Of a stretch of DNA of 64,000 nt, positions 33,173-41,269 are shown in pieces. The notes beneath the pieces are model-generated. The model did not search any database. It saw only the letters and a program-made list of their open reading frames with translations, and was not told the origin of the DNA. The translations under genes were made by a program, and so were the position numbers. The stretch's first letter is position 1. The number at the start of each line of letters is the position of its first letter. The stretch covers positions 1 through 64,000 of the forward strand of contig NZ_SJPV01000002.1 of NCBI RefSeq assembly GCF_007860135.1. The letters are read 5' to 3'. This DNA comes from Novipirellula artificiosorum (GTDB lineage Bacteria > Planctomycetota > Planctomycetia > Pirellulales > Pirellulaceae).

Positions 33173-35491
33173 ATGACGAGTGTCAGAACACGTGAATCGA
33201 TGGTCATGATCGCCGCCTGCTTGGTCGCGTTTTGGTGTTCAGGTACAGGGCGTTCGTGGGCAGACGATCCCGCAATGGTGCAATGGATCGCACAGCTGCG
33301 TAGTGTGGAACTGGACCAACGGCGCGATGCTGCGTACGAGCTTGCGAAACTTGGCCACGACGCGCTTCCCGCTCTCGATGCCCTCATCGAACGCACGACG
33401 GATCGCGATGATCAGGTTTGGATGCAGTCGGTGATGGCGTTGGCAAGAATCGGCCCCGATGCAGCTCCGGCCATCGATGCATTGATTGCCAATTTCAGCA
33501 GCCGAGATGACCAGCGCCGCTATCGCGCGGCGTGGGCGGTGGCCAAAATGGGTTCCGTTGCGATCCCCAAGCTTGCCGACGCAACTCATGCAGCGTCCGT
33601 TTCTCAACGAGCTACCGCTTACGATGCGTTGGGTTGGTTGCCCGAGCAGCGCGGCCAAGTTGTTCCGTTCGTTCAGCGTGGCCTTGATGATGATGCGGAC
33701 ACCGTGCGACACAAGGCGGCACATTCTTTGGTGCGTCTAGGGGCTGCGGAGGAATTGGCAACGGCTTTGCAGCATCCCGATCCCGTCGTTCGCGCCATCG
33801 TCGCGCGGGGGTTGATCTCGATTGATCCACTTCCCCCCGACGTGCGTGATCGACTCGGTTCGTACGCCAACGATAAATCGGCTGAGGTTCGCGCGGCGAT
33901 GGTTCTTGCGTTGGTGAAAGCGGATTTGCCACTCCAAGAGCGGATCGATTGGATCGTTGACGGCGTGATGGATGCGGAACTCGAAGTACGTAACGCCGCT
34001 GTGCTTGGGCTGAGAAAATTGGGTGACGATTCGGTTCAAGCGATCGACGATCTCGTTGACCGACTTCATTCGGATGATGAAGTCGTTCGTAATGCCGCGG
34101 CGTTTGCCCTCGGTGCATTGGGACCTCGGGCAGCGCCAGCGTGCCCGGAGCTGATCCTCGCTTTGAATCGACAATCAGCAGAGAACGAAGAGATCAGCGA
34201 CGCCATCAGTCGGATTGGGCCTGCTGCCGTTCCCGCTCTGTTGAGTGCAGTGGCCGACCCGCAGCTTGCATCGGATCGAACTTCTGCGGTACTTGCCCGC
34301 ATCGGTCCGGCGGCCATCGAACCGCTGGTCGATGCGCTTGCGAGTGACTCGATTCGCTTGCGAATCAGTGCTGCGAGAGGGTTGGCGAAGATGGACCAAC
34401 TCCCCGCGACAGCGATCGATGCCCTGGCGGCGGGTTTTCGTGATTCCTCTGATGAACTGCGAGCCGTTTCCGCGGCAGCAGTGGGGAGTGCTCAAGCCAT
34501 CCCCGTCAACGTGTTGAAGTCGCTGCGATCCCTCTGCGGCGATCCCAGCAGCCAAGTGCGTGCAGAAGCTATATATACGGTCGCTTTACATGATCCAGAC
34601 AAAGACGCTGTCCTCATCCTGCTGACCAAGGCGATCGAGGACGAGGCACCACGCGTCCGCATCGGTGCACTCCGGGCACTGGCGTCTCTCGGAGAAGTCG
34701 CCGCTGACGCAGTCGACGAGATCACCTCCGCATTAGGCGATTCGGACGCCGAAGTTCGTCGAAATGCAGCGGCGACCCTCGGGGGTCTTGGTCAAACGGG
34801 GCGTGCGGGCGTACCACGACTTGTGGAGCGGATGCAAGACAGCGACGTGACGGTGCGTGTAGCAGCGATCGATGCCGTTGGTCGGATTGGGGTCCGGTCG
34901 GACGAAATCGCAGCGGCACTATCGAGTCAATTGAAGGATGAGGATCATGCCGTTTCGCTCGCTGCGTTGAATTCACTCGCCGCGATGGGGCCTCTTGGGG
35001 CGCCCAGTGGTGACGGGGTGATCGAATTGATCGACCATGCTCGACCAGAAGTGCGCTCCGCAGCCATCACCTGTTTGGTCCGCATCCTTCCCGGTGCATC
35101 GCAGACCACCGAGCGGTTGATTGTTGTCTTGCAGGATGACGATCATGCGGTTCGTCGACAAGCCGCCCAAATGCTCGGTGAAATGGGAAGTCGTGCGGTG
35201 GGAGCGGTTCCTGCGCTCTACAACATGCTCGGAAACGAAGCCGATTCCGATGTCGCGCGCGGTGCACTCCGTTCAATTGATGCGGCCAACGCCGATGCCG
35301 TACCCGCCTTAATCAAGGGGCTTCAAAGCGACGATCGCAACGAGCGATACTACGCTGTGTTCTTACTCGGCAAAGTCGGTCCCGACGCGGTGGAGGCGTT
35401 GCCGCTATTGAAGAAGCTGAGAGACGAATCGGACAGCAACCGGTATCGGGATTCTTACCAGCGAGCCATCGACCGAATTGAAATGAAGTAA
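33173..35491 (+). CDS. Secreted HEAT-repeat protein
   Basis: About 772 residues, almost entirely HEAT/PBS-lyase-like repeats of 31-40 residues (for example DRDDQVWMQSVMALARIGPD, DADTVRHKAAHSLVRLG, DSDAEVRRNAAATLGGLG), more than fifteen in total. A signal peptide (MVMIAACLVAFWCSGTGRSWA) indicates export. Such solenoids are protein-binding scaffolds; no catalytic domain is present. The frame is open back to 32906 within the DUF1552 gene, but the ATG at 33173 with AGGG upstream and the signal peptide fix the start; 33131 is a second option. The 49-base gap suggests one operon with the two preceding genes. Confidence 0.85.
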   Translation: MTSVRTRESMVMIAACLVAFWCSGTGRSWADDPAMVQWIAQLRSVELDQRRDAAYELAKLGHDALPALDALIERTTDRDDQVWMQSVMALARIGPDAAPAIDALIANFSSRDDQRRYRAAWAVAKMGSVAIPKLADATHAASVSQRATAYDALGWLPEQRGQVVPFVQRGLDDDADTVRHKAAHSLVRLGAAEELATALQHPDPVVRAIVARGLISIDPLPPDVRDRLGSYANDKSAEVRAAMVLALVKADLPLQERIDWIVDGVMDAELEVRNAAVLGLRKLGDDSVQAIDDLVDRLHSDDEVVRNAAAFALGALGPRAAPACPELILALNRQSAENEEISDAISRIGPAAVPALLSAVADPQLASDRTSAVLARIGPAAIEPLVDALASDSIRLRISAARGLAKMDQLPATAIDALAAGFRDSSDELRAVSAAAVGSAQAIPVNVLKSLRSLCGDPSSQVRAEAIYTVALHDPDKDAVLILLTKAIEDEAPRVRIGALRALASLGEVAADAVDEITSALGDSDAEVRRNAAATLGGLGQTGRAGVPRLVERMQDSDVTVRVAAIDAVGRIGVRSDEIAAALSSQLKDEDHAVSLAALNSLAAMGPLGAPSGDGVIELIDHARPEVRSAAITCLVRILPGASQTTERLIVVLQDDDHAVRRQAAQMLGEMGSRAVGAVPALYNMLGNEADSDVARGALRSIDAANADAVPALIKGLQSDDRNERYYAVFLLGKVGPDAVEALPLLKKLRDESDSNRYRDSYQRAIDRIEMK

Positions 35492-36164
35492 GACGAGTCG
35501 ATATCGTAGGTTCCAAACGTAGCCACATCAAGAAAAACAAACTGCGCTTACTGGCTAGCGTCACTTCGTGGGCGATTTACTGTAGTTTTCCGAATCAATC
35601 TCGGAATGAGCGGCAAGGCACGAACGTGGTTGATTCATGAAAACGCATCGTGAGCACATTCTCTCGTTTGGTTCGCGGCAATGAGTCGAGAAACAGTCTG
35701 CGCACGTTGGTATACCAGCGTTAGCCGGCATTGCTCATCCGATGCCGCCTCAAAAGAGCGTCTAACTTAACAAATGGGTTAGCCAAGGATAACGACCACG
35801 GAGTGGTCAAAGATGGTAGCCGTTGGTTGAGCGAAGCGATACCAACGGTCAACGAGGAAGATTCCCCCTTCCGACCCTGACAGGGTCGCAGCGATCCGTG
35901 ATCTTCGACCCTTCCAGGGTCGGGCCTGTTGGTTGTTACGTGGACCCGCGCATGCGCCGCTTCGCAGCGACCCCGGGCTACCGGGCACTCCCGAAGTTGG
36001 CTCTTCTCTAAAGGCGGTACACAAACTTGCGCCGCGAATAATCCAGGCCAGCCGCCTGTATTTCATGGTCCTAACCGGCGGTTAGCGCCTTGCCGCTCAC
36101 AAAGTGGCGCTGTCCAGCTTAAGACAAAAATCGCTCAGCCTGCACCCTGCGTCGCGGCTTCTAG
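35492..36164. other. Long intergenic interval with three hairpins
   Basis: About 670 bases between convergent genes. No coding frame was recognised. A cluster of palindromes occupies 35820-35922. The rest has no clear structure apart from scattered GC-rich inverted motifs of the kind dispersed in planctomycete genomes. Confidence 0.5.
35820..35922. repeat. Cluster of three palindromic hairpins
   Basis: Stem 1 pairs CCGTTGGT with ACCAACGG (35820-35848). Stem 2 is CGACCCTG-A-CAGGGTCG (35872-35888). Stem 3 is CGACCCT-TCC-AGGGTCG (35906-35922). Stems 2 and 3 are variants of one motif. They lie between the convergent HEAT-repeat and LEPR-xLL genes, so they may form a bidirectional transcript end as well as being dispersed repeats. 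Confidence 0.7.
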
Positions 36165-38846
36165 CTACCGATACCGATTCTTGGCCCAAGCGTCCTCAAG
36201 CCACAATGCGGCTGCGATCGGTTCTGACTCGCCCCCGCCGGCAAGACTCGGCTCGGCCAACAGATTAATCACCATCAAGGCATCCAAGGCGCTAACGTGA
36301 TTGTCACCACTGACGTCGAAGTACTGATTTGGCCATGGAGTGACGTTGATAGGAGGGGTCAATAGGCCATTGGCCACGGAATAGTCTCGTGCCTTAAGCT
36401 CGTTGATCACTTGTAACGCATCGTTGGCGGTCACTTGGCGATCGTTGTTCACATCATGTTTGCGAACCAAATTCTGCCAGGGATTTGGTAATCCCGCTTC
36501 AATCGTCCGGCTGGTCGAATCGACTTGACTGACGACAGTACGAAGAAAAACTCCGTTGCGGATTTGTGGTGGACCCATTTGCCAATCGGCCGGATCGGTG
36601 AATTCCATCGAAGCATTGATACTGCCACCCACTTGTACGACCCGGTTGATCGGTGAGAGTTGGTCGATCGCATTGGAATCAATCACCAGCGTCTGCGATC
36701 CGCCGGCTGCCAGCAAAATGGTCCCGAACCGGCTCGCCGCAAAGACGGCTCCCGTGACATCGGTGGGCGTCGCCGCGTCACGGAACCGAAGCGTGTTTGC
36801 GCCGCCGTCGCCATCGAAGGTGACTCCAGCGGAGTCACGAAACAGCTCGGCTGGACCCCCCAAGTCGAACGTCTCATCGGCCTGAGTCCCCAGAACCAGC
36901 AGGGTACCTGCATCGACCATGAACCCATCCACTGTCGAGGTCCCGTCCGTCGTCGCCGCAAAAAACTGAACAAGACCGGGGCTGGTGGTGACTTGAAATC
37001 CACCTCGAATCCCACTGGTGTTGTTTGAAACGGTGCTCTGCACGAGCGTGACATCAACATCCCCACAACTCACGCCTGCTCCAGAAACGCCCGCCACGTT
37101 GCCTTCGATCCGAGTTCCGCTCATCGTCAACGAGCCGAGTTGCTGAAAAATGGCTCCTCCACGATTGCTGGCCTGATTGTCATGAAGAATCACGTCGGAA
37201 AGCTCGAGATGGGCATCCACAGCGAAAATGGCTGCTCCGTTATCAGCGTTGCCTCCTTCTATCGACAAGTTCGCCAATTTAAAAAATGGGTTCGTATCGG
37301 GTAGATTAAAGACTCGTGAAAGGCCGTTTCCATCGACGATGGTCTGCTCGGTTCCGTTGCCTTCGATGATAAGCTCATCCGAAATGACAATCTCTCCTCG
37401 GTCGAGTCGCATTGGATCGGTCACGCTGTTTGCAAATCGAATGACAAATTGGCCTGCCACTGCGTTGGCGCCAACGACCGCTTCGCGCAGACTCAGTTCT
37501 AAATTGTTGCTGCTGAACGGAGTTGCATCGAACTCATCGCTGCTGGTGGTGACCACTGCGACCAAATCGTTTGCGGTTTGACGCTCGTACGCGCCGATAT
37601 CGACTCCGTTCCCATCGTCACGAAAATACCCGCTGCCCCGTTGATCGGTTGCGGCGCCGGCGGTGTCAACGAGCGTACCTGCGTCCACCGCGGCCGAACC
37701 GACAACAAGTCGATGCGTCGGTGCGTCTCCCCCCTGATAGGAAAGGGGTGCGAGCACCGTTGCGATGTCAATTGGAACACGAGTTCCATTCGAAGCTTCC
37801 CCAACGAGATTGTTTCTCGTTCCATGCACCAAGCCGCCCGCGGAATCGGGGTCACCGATTAGATTGTGCCGGCCATCAAACGTGCCACGGAGAGAGTGCA
37901 GGTCATTGTCGTTTCCGGCGGAATTTCCAGCGACAATCGCGCTGACTAATTCCGTGGTCGCCTCGGCACTCACGATACCGCCTCCATCGGTAACGGCCGT
38001 ATTTCCTGTGATGGTGCTATTGGAGATCGTCCCGGTACCCGTGAAGTGAAGGATTCCGCCGGCACCAGCTGCAGCATGGTTGGATGAAATGGTGCTCTGG
38101 TGAATCGTCGCGACGCCACCGACCACCATCCCCCCGCCGGTACTTGCAAGGTTGTTATCAATCGTGCAGTTTTCGATGGTGATCGAGCCGAGTGTGCTAC
38201 TATAGATTCCGCCACCAAGGGATGCAGCGACATTTCCTGTCACACGGCTGCGCCGGATGGTCACGTTTTCAAGCGAGAAGATCGCGCCGCCGTTGGCATT
38301 GGTACCAATGCCGCCAGCCAATCCTCGCGTCAGCGTCATGTCATTGATCTCGACCTCCAACTGCGTGCCCACAACGAAATCGTTGATCTCGAAAATGCGT
38401 GCTAAACCATGCGCATCGATCGTCAACCGCCTTGCACCGGGTCCCTCGATTTTCAGATCGTCGCGGATCGACAATTCGCCAAGAATCAGATCGATGGTTT
38501 GCGTCTCGAGGCTGCCTTCGCCAAATAGATCGGGATCGAATTGAATGGTATCGATTCCTGGGTTCAGGTTCGCCAATTCGATGGCTTCGCGAAGGCTAAG
38601 ATCGATCCCACCATCGTCCAATGGATGATTATCCAATTCATCGTTGGTGGTGGTCACGACAAATGGGGGCAGCATCTCAGCTTCAGCAGGTCGTGAAATC
38701 AATTCTGTCGCACCAAACGGAAGGGCGTCTTCGAACAACCGATCGCCCGCGAGCATGTGGCGCGGCTCGAGTCGTTGAAACGGGACGGACCGTGCTAACC
38801 TGGGACGACGCCGTTTCGGCGACGGCGGTGGAGGAGATTTCTTCAT
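36165..38846 (-). CDS. Secreted beta-helix protein with LEPR-xLL, CSLREA-type repeats and dockerin
   Basis: An 893-residue surface or extracellular protein. The N-terminus has a basic run and the LEPR-xLL motif (FQRLEPRHMLAG, residues 23-34) typical of large planctomycete surface proteins. Two CSLREA-like entries to right-handed beta-helix domains follow (GIDLSLREAIELANLNPG and LELSLREAVVGANA), with many NCTIDNNLASTGGGMVVGG-type rungs and IGAYERQT at the end of the first domain. The C-terminal 100 residues form a type I dockerin pair (HDVNNDRQVTANDALQVINE and DVSGDNHVSALDALMVINLL) with calcium-binding DxNxD loops. It probably binds carbohydrate or anchors in a matrix; no catalytic motif is evident. 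Confidence 0.85.
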   Translation of the reverse strand: MKKSPPPPSPKRRRPRLARSVPFQRLEPRHMLAGDRLFEDALPFGATELISRPAEAEMLPPFVVTTTNDELDNHPLDDGGIDLSLREAIELANLNPGIDTIQFDPDLFGEGSLETQTIDLILGELSIRDDLKIEGPGARRLTIDAHGLARIFEINDFVVGTQLEVEINDMTLTRGLAGGIGTNANGGAIFSLENVTIRRSRVTGNVAASLGGGIYSSTLGSITIENCTIDNNLASTGGGMVVGGVATIHQSTISSNHAAAGAGGILHFTGTGTISNSTITGNTAVTDGGGIVSAEATTELVSAIVAGNSAGNDNDLHSLRGTFDGRHNLIGDPDSAGGLVHGTRNNLVGEASNGTRVPIDIATVLAPLSYQGGDAPTHRLVVGSAAVDAGTLVDTAGAATDQRGSGYFRDDGNGVDIGAYERQTANDLVAVVTTSSDEFDATPFSSNNLELSLREAVVGANAVAGQFVIRFANSVTDPMRLDRGEIVISDELIIEGNGTEQTIVDGNGLSRVFNLPDTNPFFKLANLSIEGGNADNGAAIFAVDAHLELSDVILHDNQASNRGGAIFQQLGSLTMSGTRIEGNVAGVSGAGVSCGDVDVTLVQSTVSNNTSGIRGGFQVTTSPGLVQFFAATTDGTSTVDGFMVDAGTLLVLGTQADETFDLGGPAELFRDSAGVTFDGDGGANTLRFRDAATPTDVTGAVFAASRFGTILLAAGGSQTLVIDSNAIDQLSPINRVVQVGGSINASMEFTDPADWQMGPPQIRNGVFLRTVVSQVDSTSRTIEAGLPNPWQNLVRKHDVNNDRQVTANDALQVINELKARDYSVANGLLTPPINVTPWPNQYFDVSGDNHVSALDALMVINLLAEPSLAGGGESEPIAAALWLEDAWAKNRYR

Positions 38847-39110
38847 GGATAACGACCATCAATTCGTGCGGATTCATTATCACATGATTGTCGTCGAAAG
38901 GCATTCGGAATGCGAGTGGCTGAGCGGCGAACGTCGGCGAAGGAGAACGAAAAGCAGGCTTTCTCGCCAAGACCACCGATAGAATTCCTCGCTTGAGCTC
39001 GCTAAACTACTTCGAGTCTTGAATGGGCCGGTTCCGTCTGCGTCGACCGTAGGTTGTCATGCAGCACCACGTATTTTTTGCAATCGAAGCATAGGGAAAG
39101 TGATTCGGAT

Positions 39111-40052
39111 ATGACGCGAGAAGCATTTGAAACCTCGCGTCAACTTCGCGAAAACATTGAGCAGGTCGTTTTTGGGAAGCCTGATGTCGTGCAAATGTTG
39201 ATCGTCGCACTTTTGGCGGGTGAGCATATTTTGCTTGAAGATGTCCCCGGCGTGGGCAAGACTTTGGCAGCAAAAGCGCTTGCCCACTCCATCGATGGCA
39301 AGTTTTCGCGTTTGCAATTCACGCCCGATTTGCTGCCCAGCGATATCACGGGCAGTATGATCTACCGGAGTGATCGTCGCGAATTTGAGTTCAGCCCCGG
39401 GCCGATCTTTGCCAACGTGGTCTTGGCCGACGAGATCAATCGCGCCCCACCGCGAACTCAATCTGCATTGCTTGAAGCGATGAGCGAGGGGAGTGTTTCG
39501 GTCGACGGTGTCACTCACGCATTGCCCCAACCCTTTATTGTTGTCGCCACCCAGAATCCATTTGAATTCGAAGGAACCTACGCACTTCCCGAAAGCCAAC
39601 TTGACCGCTTCCTGCTTCGTACTTCGTTGGGTTATCCACAGCGGAATTGGGAACTGCAAGTGTTGCAGACACACCGTAGCGGCGAGCCGGTTGACCAGTT
39701 GCAGTCTGTTGCAACGACCGAAGCAGTCTTGCAGGCTCAGCGAACGGTCCGGAATGCCGCCTTCGAAGAGAGTCTCGTCGGCTATCTGTTGGACATCGTC
39801 GATGCAACCCGAAATCACGATGGCTTCCAATTTGGCGTCAGCACGCGAGGTGCACTCAGTTTTTACCGAGGGTGCCAAGCCAGGGCGATTACCGACGCAC
39901 GCGAATTCGTGATCCCCGATGATATCAAAGCGTTGGCCGTTGCAACCTTGGCACATCGTGTGGTTCATGACAGCGTGTTTCAGGGACCCAGTCGAGAGAT
40001 GGTCGAGAATCAGATTGCCGCAATTTTGGAAAAGGTCCCCGTGCCAACGTGA
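39111..40052 (+). CDS. MoxR-family AAA+ ATPase (first MoxR operon)
   Basis: A 313-residue MoxR ATPase with Walker A EDVPGVGKTLAAKALA, the MoxR signature LQFTPDLLPSDITGS, Walker B VVLADEINRAPPRTQSALLE, sensor 1 ATQNPFEFEGTYALPE and the C-terminal lid with STRGALSFYRGCQARA. MoxR proteins act as chaperones that assemble or activate von Willebrand-type partners such as DUF58 proteins, encoded next. The start ATG at 39111 is chosen by family length. The stop overlaps the GTG of the DUF58 gene. Confidence 0.93.
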   Translation: MTREAFETSRQLRENIEQVVFGKPDVVQMLIVALLAGEHILLEDVPGVGKTLAAKALAHSIDGKFSRLQFTPDLLPSDITGSMIYRSDRREFEFSPGPIFANVVLADEINRAPPRTQSALLEAMSEGSVSVDGVTHALPQPFIVVATQNPFEFEGTYALPESQLDRFLLRTSLGYPQRNWELQVLQTHRSGEPVDQLQSVATTEAVLQAQRTVRNAAFEESLVGYLLDIVDATRNHDGFQFGVSTRGALSFYRGCQARAITDAREFVIPDDIKALAVATLAHRVVHDSVFQGPSREMVENQIAAILEKVPVPT

Positions 40053-41269
40053 AAGCCGCTGCAACGAGTACCGATTCGATAGGCCACTCATCACGCGGGT
40101 TGTCTGATCTTCGACGAAAGATTCGGCTGACTCGGCTGGGAGCCCATTTTGTCTTTGTCGGGTGTTTCGCAATGCTCGGGGGAGCGCTGCGCGGTTTCAA
40201 CTTGCTGCTTGTCGTTGCCGGTTTGATCATCGGAGCATTATTGATGCAGTGGCGCTGGGCTCGAAGTGCCTGCGAATCGATGTCACTCGAACGACAATTG
40301 CCCGACGAGGTTTTTGCCGGTCAATCACTTCGGATTCATTACCAGGTTGCGAACCACAATCGATGGTTGACCATTTGGTTGTTAGGCATTGAAGACCGAG
40401 TCTCGGTGGCCCGCAGCGGTGTAATCCAGCCTATGCGAACATCGCTGTCCAAAATTCGCCGTGGTGCGACGCTCACCGTGCCGTTGGAAATGGTGGCCAC
40501 GGAGCGTGGGCAGTTGACCTTTGGCCCCTCCGTTCTGTCGACCTCGTTCCCGCTCGACCTATTGGCGGCTCGCATTGAGGACAAGCGACAACCGACACAA
40601 TTGGTTTACCCGAGGTTGTTCGAATTGAAGCGGGGGTGGCAGCGTTTGCTATCAAGCCGTCACGGCGGAATGTCCAACCCGATCCAGCGAAGCGGGCGTT
40701 CCGAAGGCGACTTCATGGGACTGCGTGAGTATCGTATCGGTGACAAATTGCGGTGGATCCATTGGCGAACCACCGCTCGCATGGATGAACCGGTGGTGTG
40801 CCAATACGATCAACCACGTCGTTATGATCTGTGCCTGTTGGTCGATGCCTATCTGCCGACACCGCACGCGGATGATGGACACGTTGAAGACGCGATCAGC
40901 GTCGCCGCCACGATTGTTGTTCAATTGGCAGCGGTGGGGTCGAACCGGATCGTTCTTGCGATTGCTGGACGCGATCCGGTTGCGGCGCCAGCGAGCGGGT
41001 CGATCGAGAGCCAACGACGGTTGTTGGCGATGCTGGCCCGCGCCGAAGCGACGAAGAATCCGTTGTTTGCAGACGCGATGCTCAAGGCTCGCAGCACGGC
41101 AGGCCGTTTTCGTGATATGGTCGTCATCAGCCCGCGTTCCATCGAGGATGCGATGTCGGAATTGCCCGAGCAGACGGGCGCCCAACTCGGTACTTGGCTC
41201 CGTCGCGGTGCGCTTCGTTGGGTCAACGTCTCGGATCCCCAAAGCAGCCCCTGTTTCCATGTCTCTTGA
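40049..41269 (+). CDS. DUF58 domain protein
   Basis: A 406-residue membrane protein with two N-terminal helices (GAHFVFVGCFAMLGGALRGF and LLLVVAGLIIGALL), an extracytoplasmic beta-rich part, and the DUF58 core GDFMGLREYRIGDKLRWIHW followed by a VWA-like domain (DLCLLVDAYLPT). It is the usual partner of MoxR ATPases. It begins with GTG in a four-base overlap with moxR and ends 11 bases inside the transglutaminase gene, so the three are translationally coupled. Confidence 0.9.
   Translation: MKAAATSTDSIGHSSRGLSDLRRKIRLTRLGAHFVFVGCFAMLGGALRGFNLLLVVAGLIIGALLMQWRWARSACESMSLERQLPDEVFAGQSLRIHYQVANHNRWLTIWLLGIEDRVSVARSGVIQPMRTSLSKIRRGATLTVPLEMVATERGQLTFGPSVLSTSFPLDLLAARIEDKRQPTQLVYPRLFELKRGWQRLLSSRHGGMSNPIQRSGRSEGDFMGLREYRIGDKLRWIHWRTTARMDEPVVCQYDQPRRYDLCLLVDAYLPTPHADDGHVEDAISVAATIVVQLAAVGSNRIVLAIAGRDPVAAPASGSIESQRRLLAMLARAEATKNPLFADAMLKARSTAGRFRDMVVISPRSIEDAMSELPEQTGAQLGTWLRRGALRWVNVSDPQSSPCFHVS

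Noticed and set aside
40725-41258. Long open frame upstream of the transglutaminase gene, as a possible N-terminal extension
   Set aside because: It overlaps the DUF58 gene in another frame, has an arginine/tryptophan-rich composition unlike a real protein, and the ATG at 41259 gives the family N-terminus.
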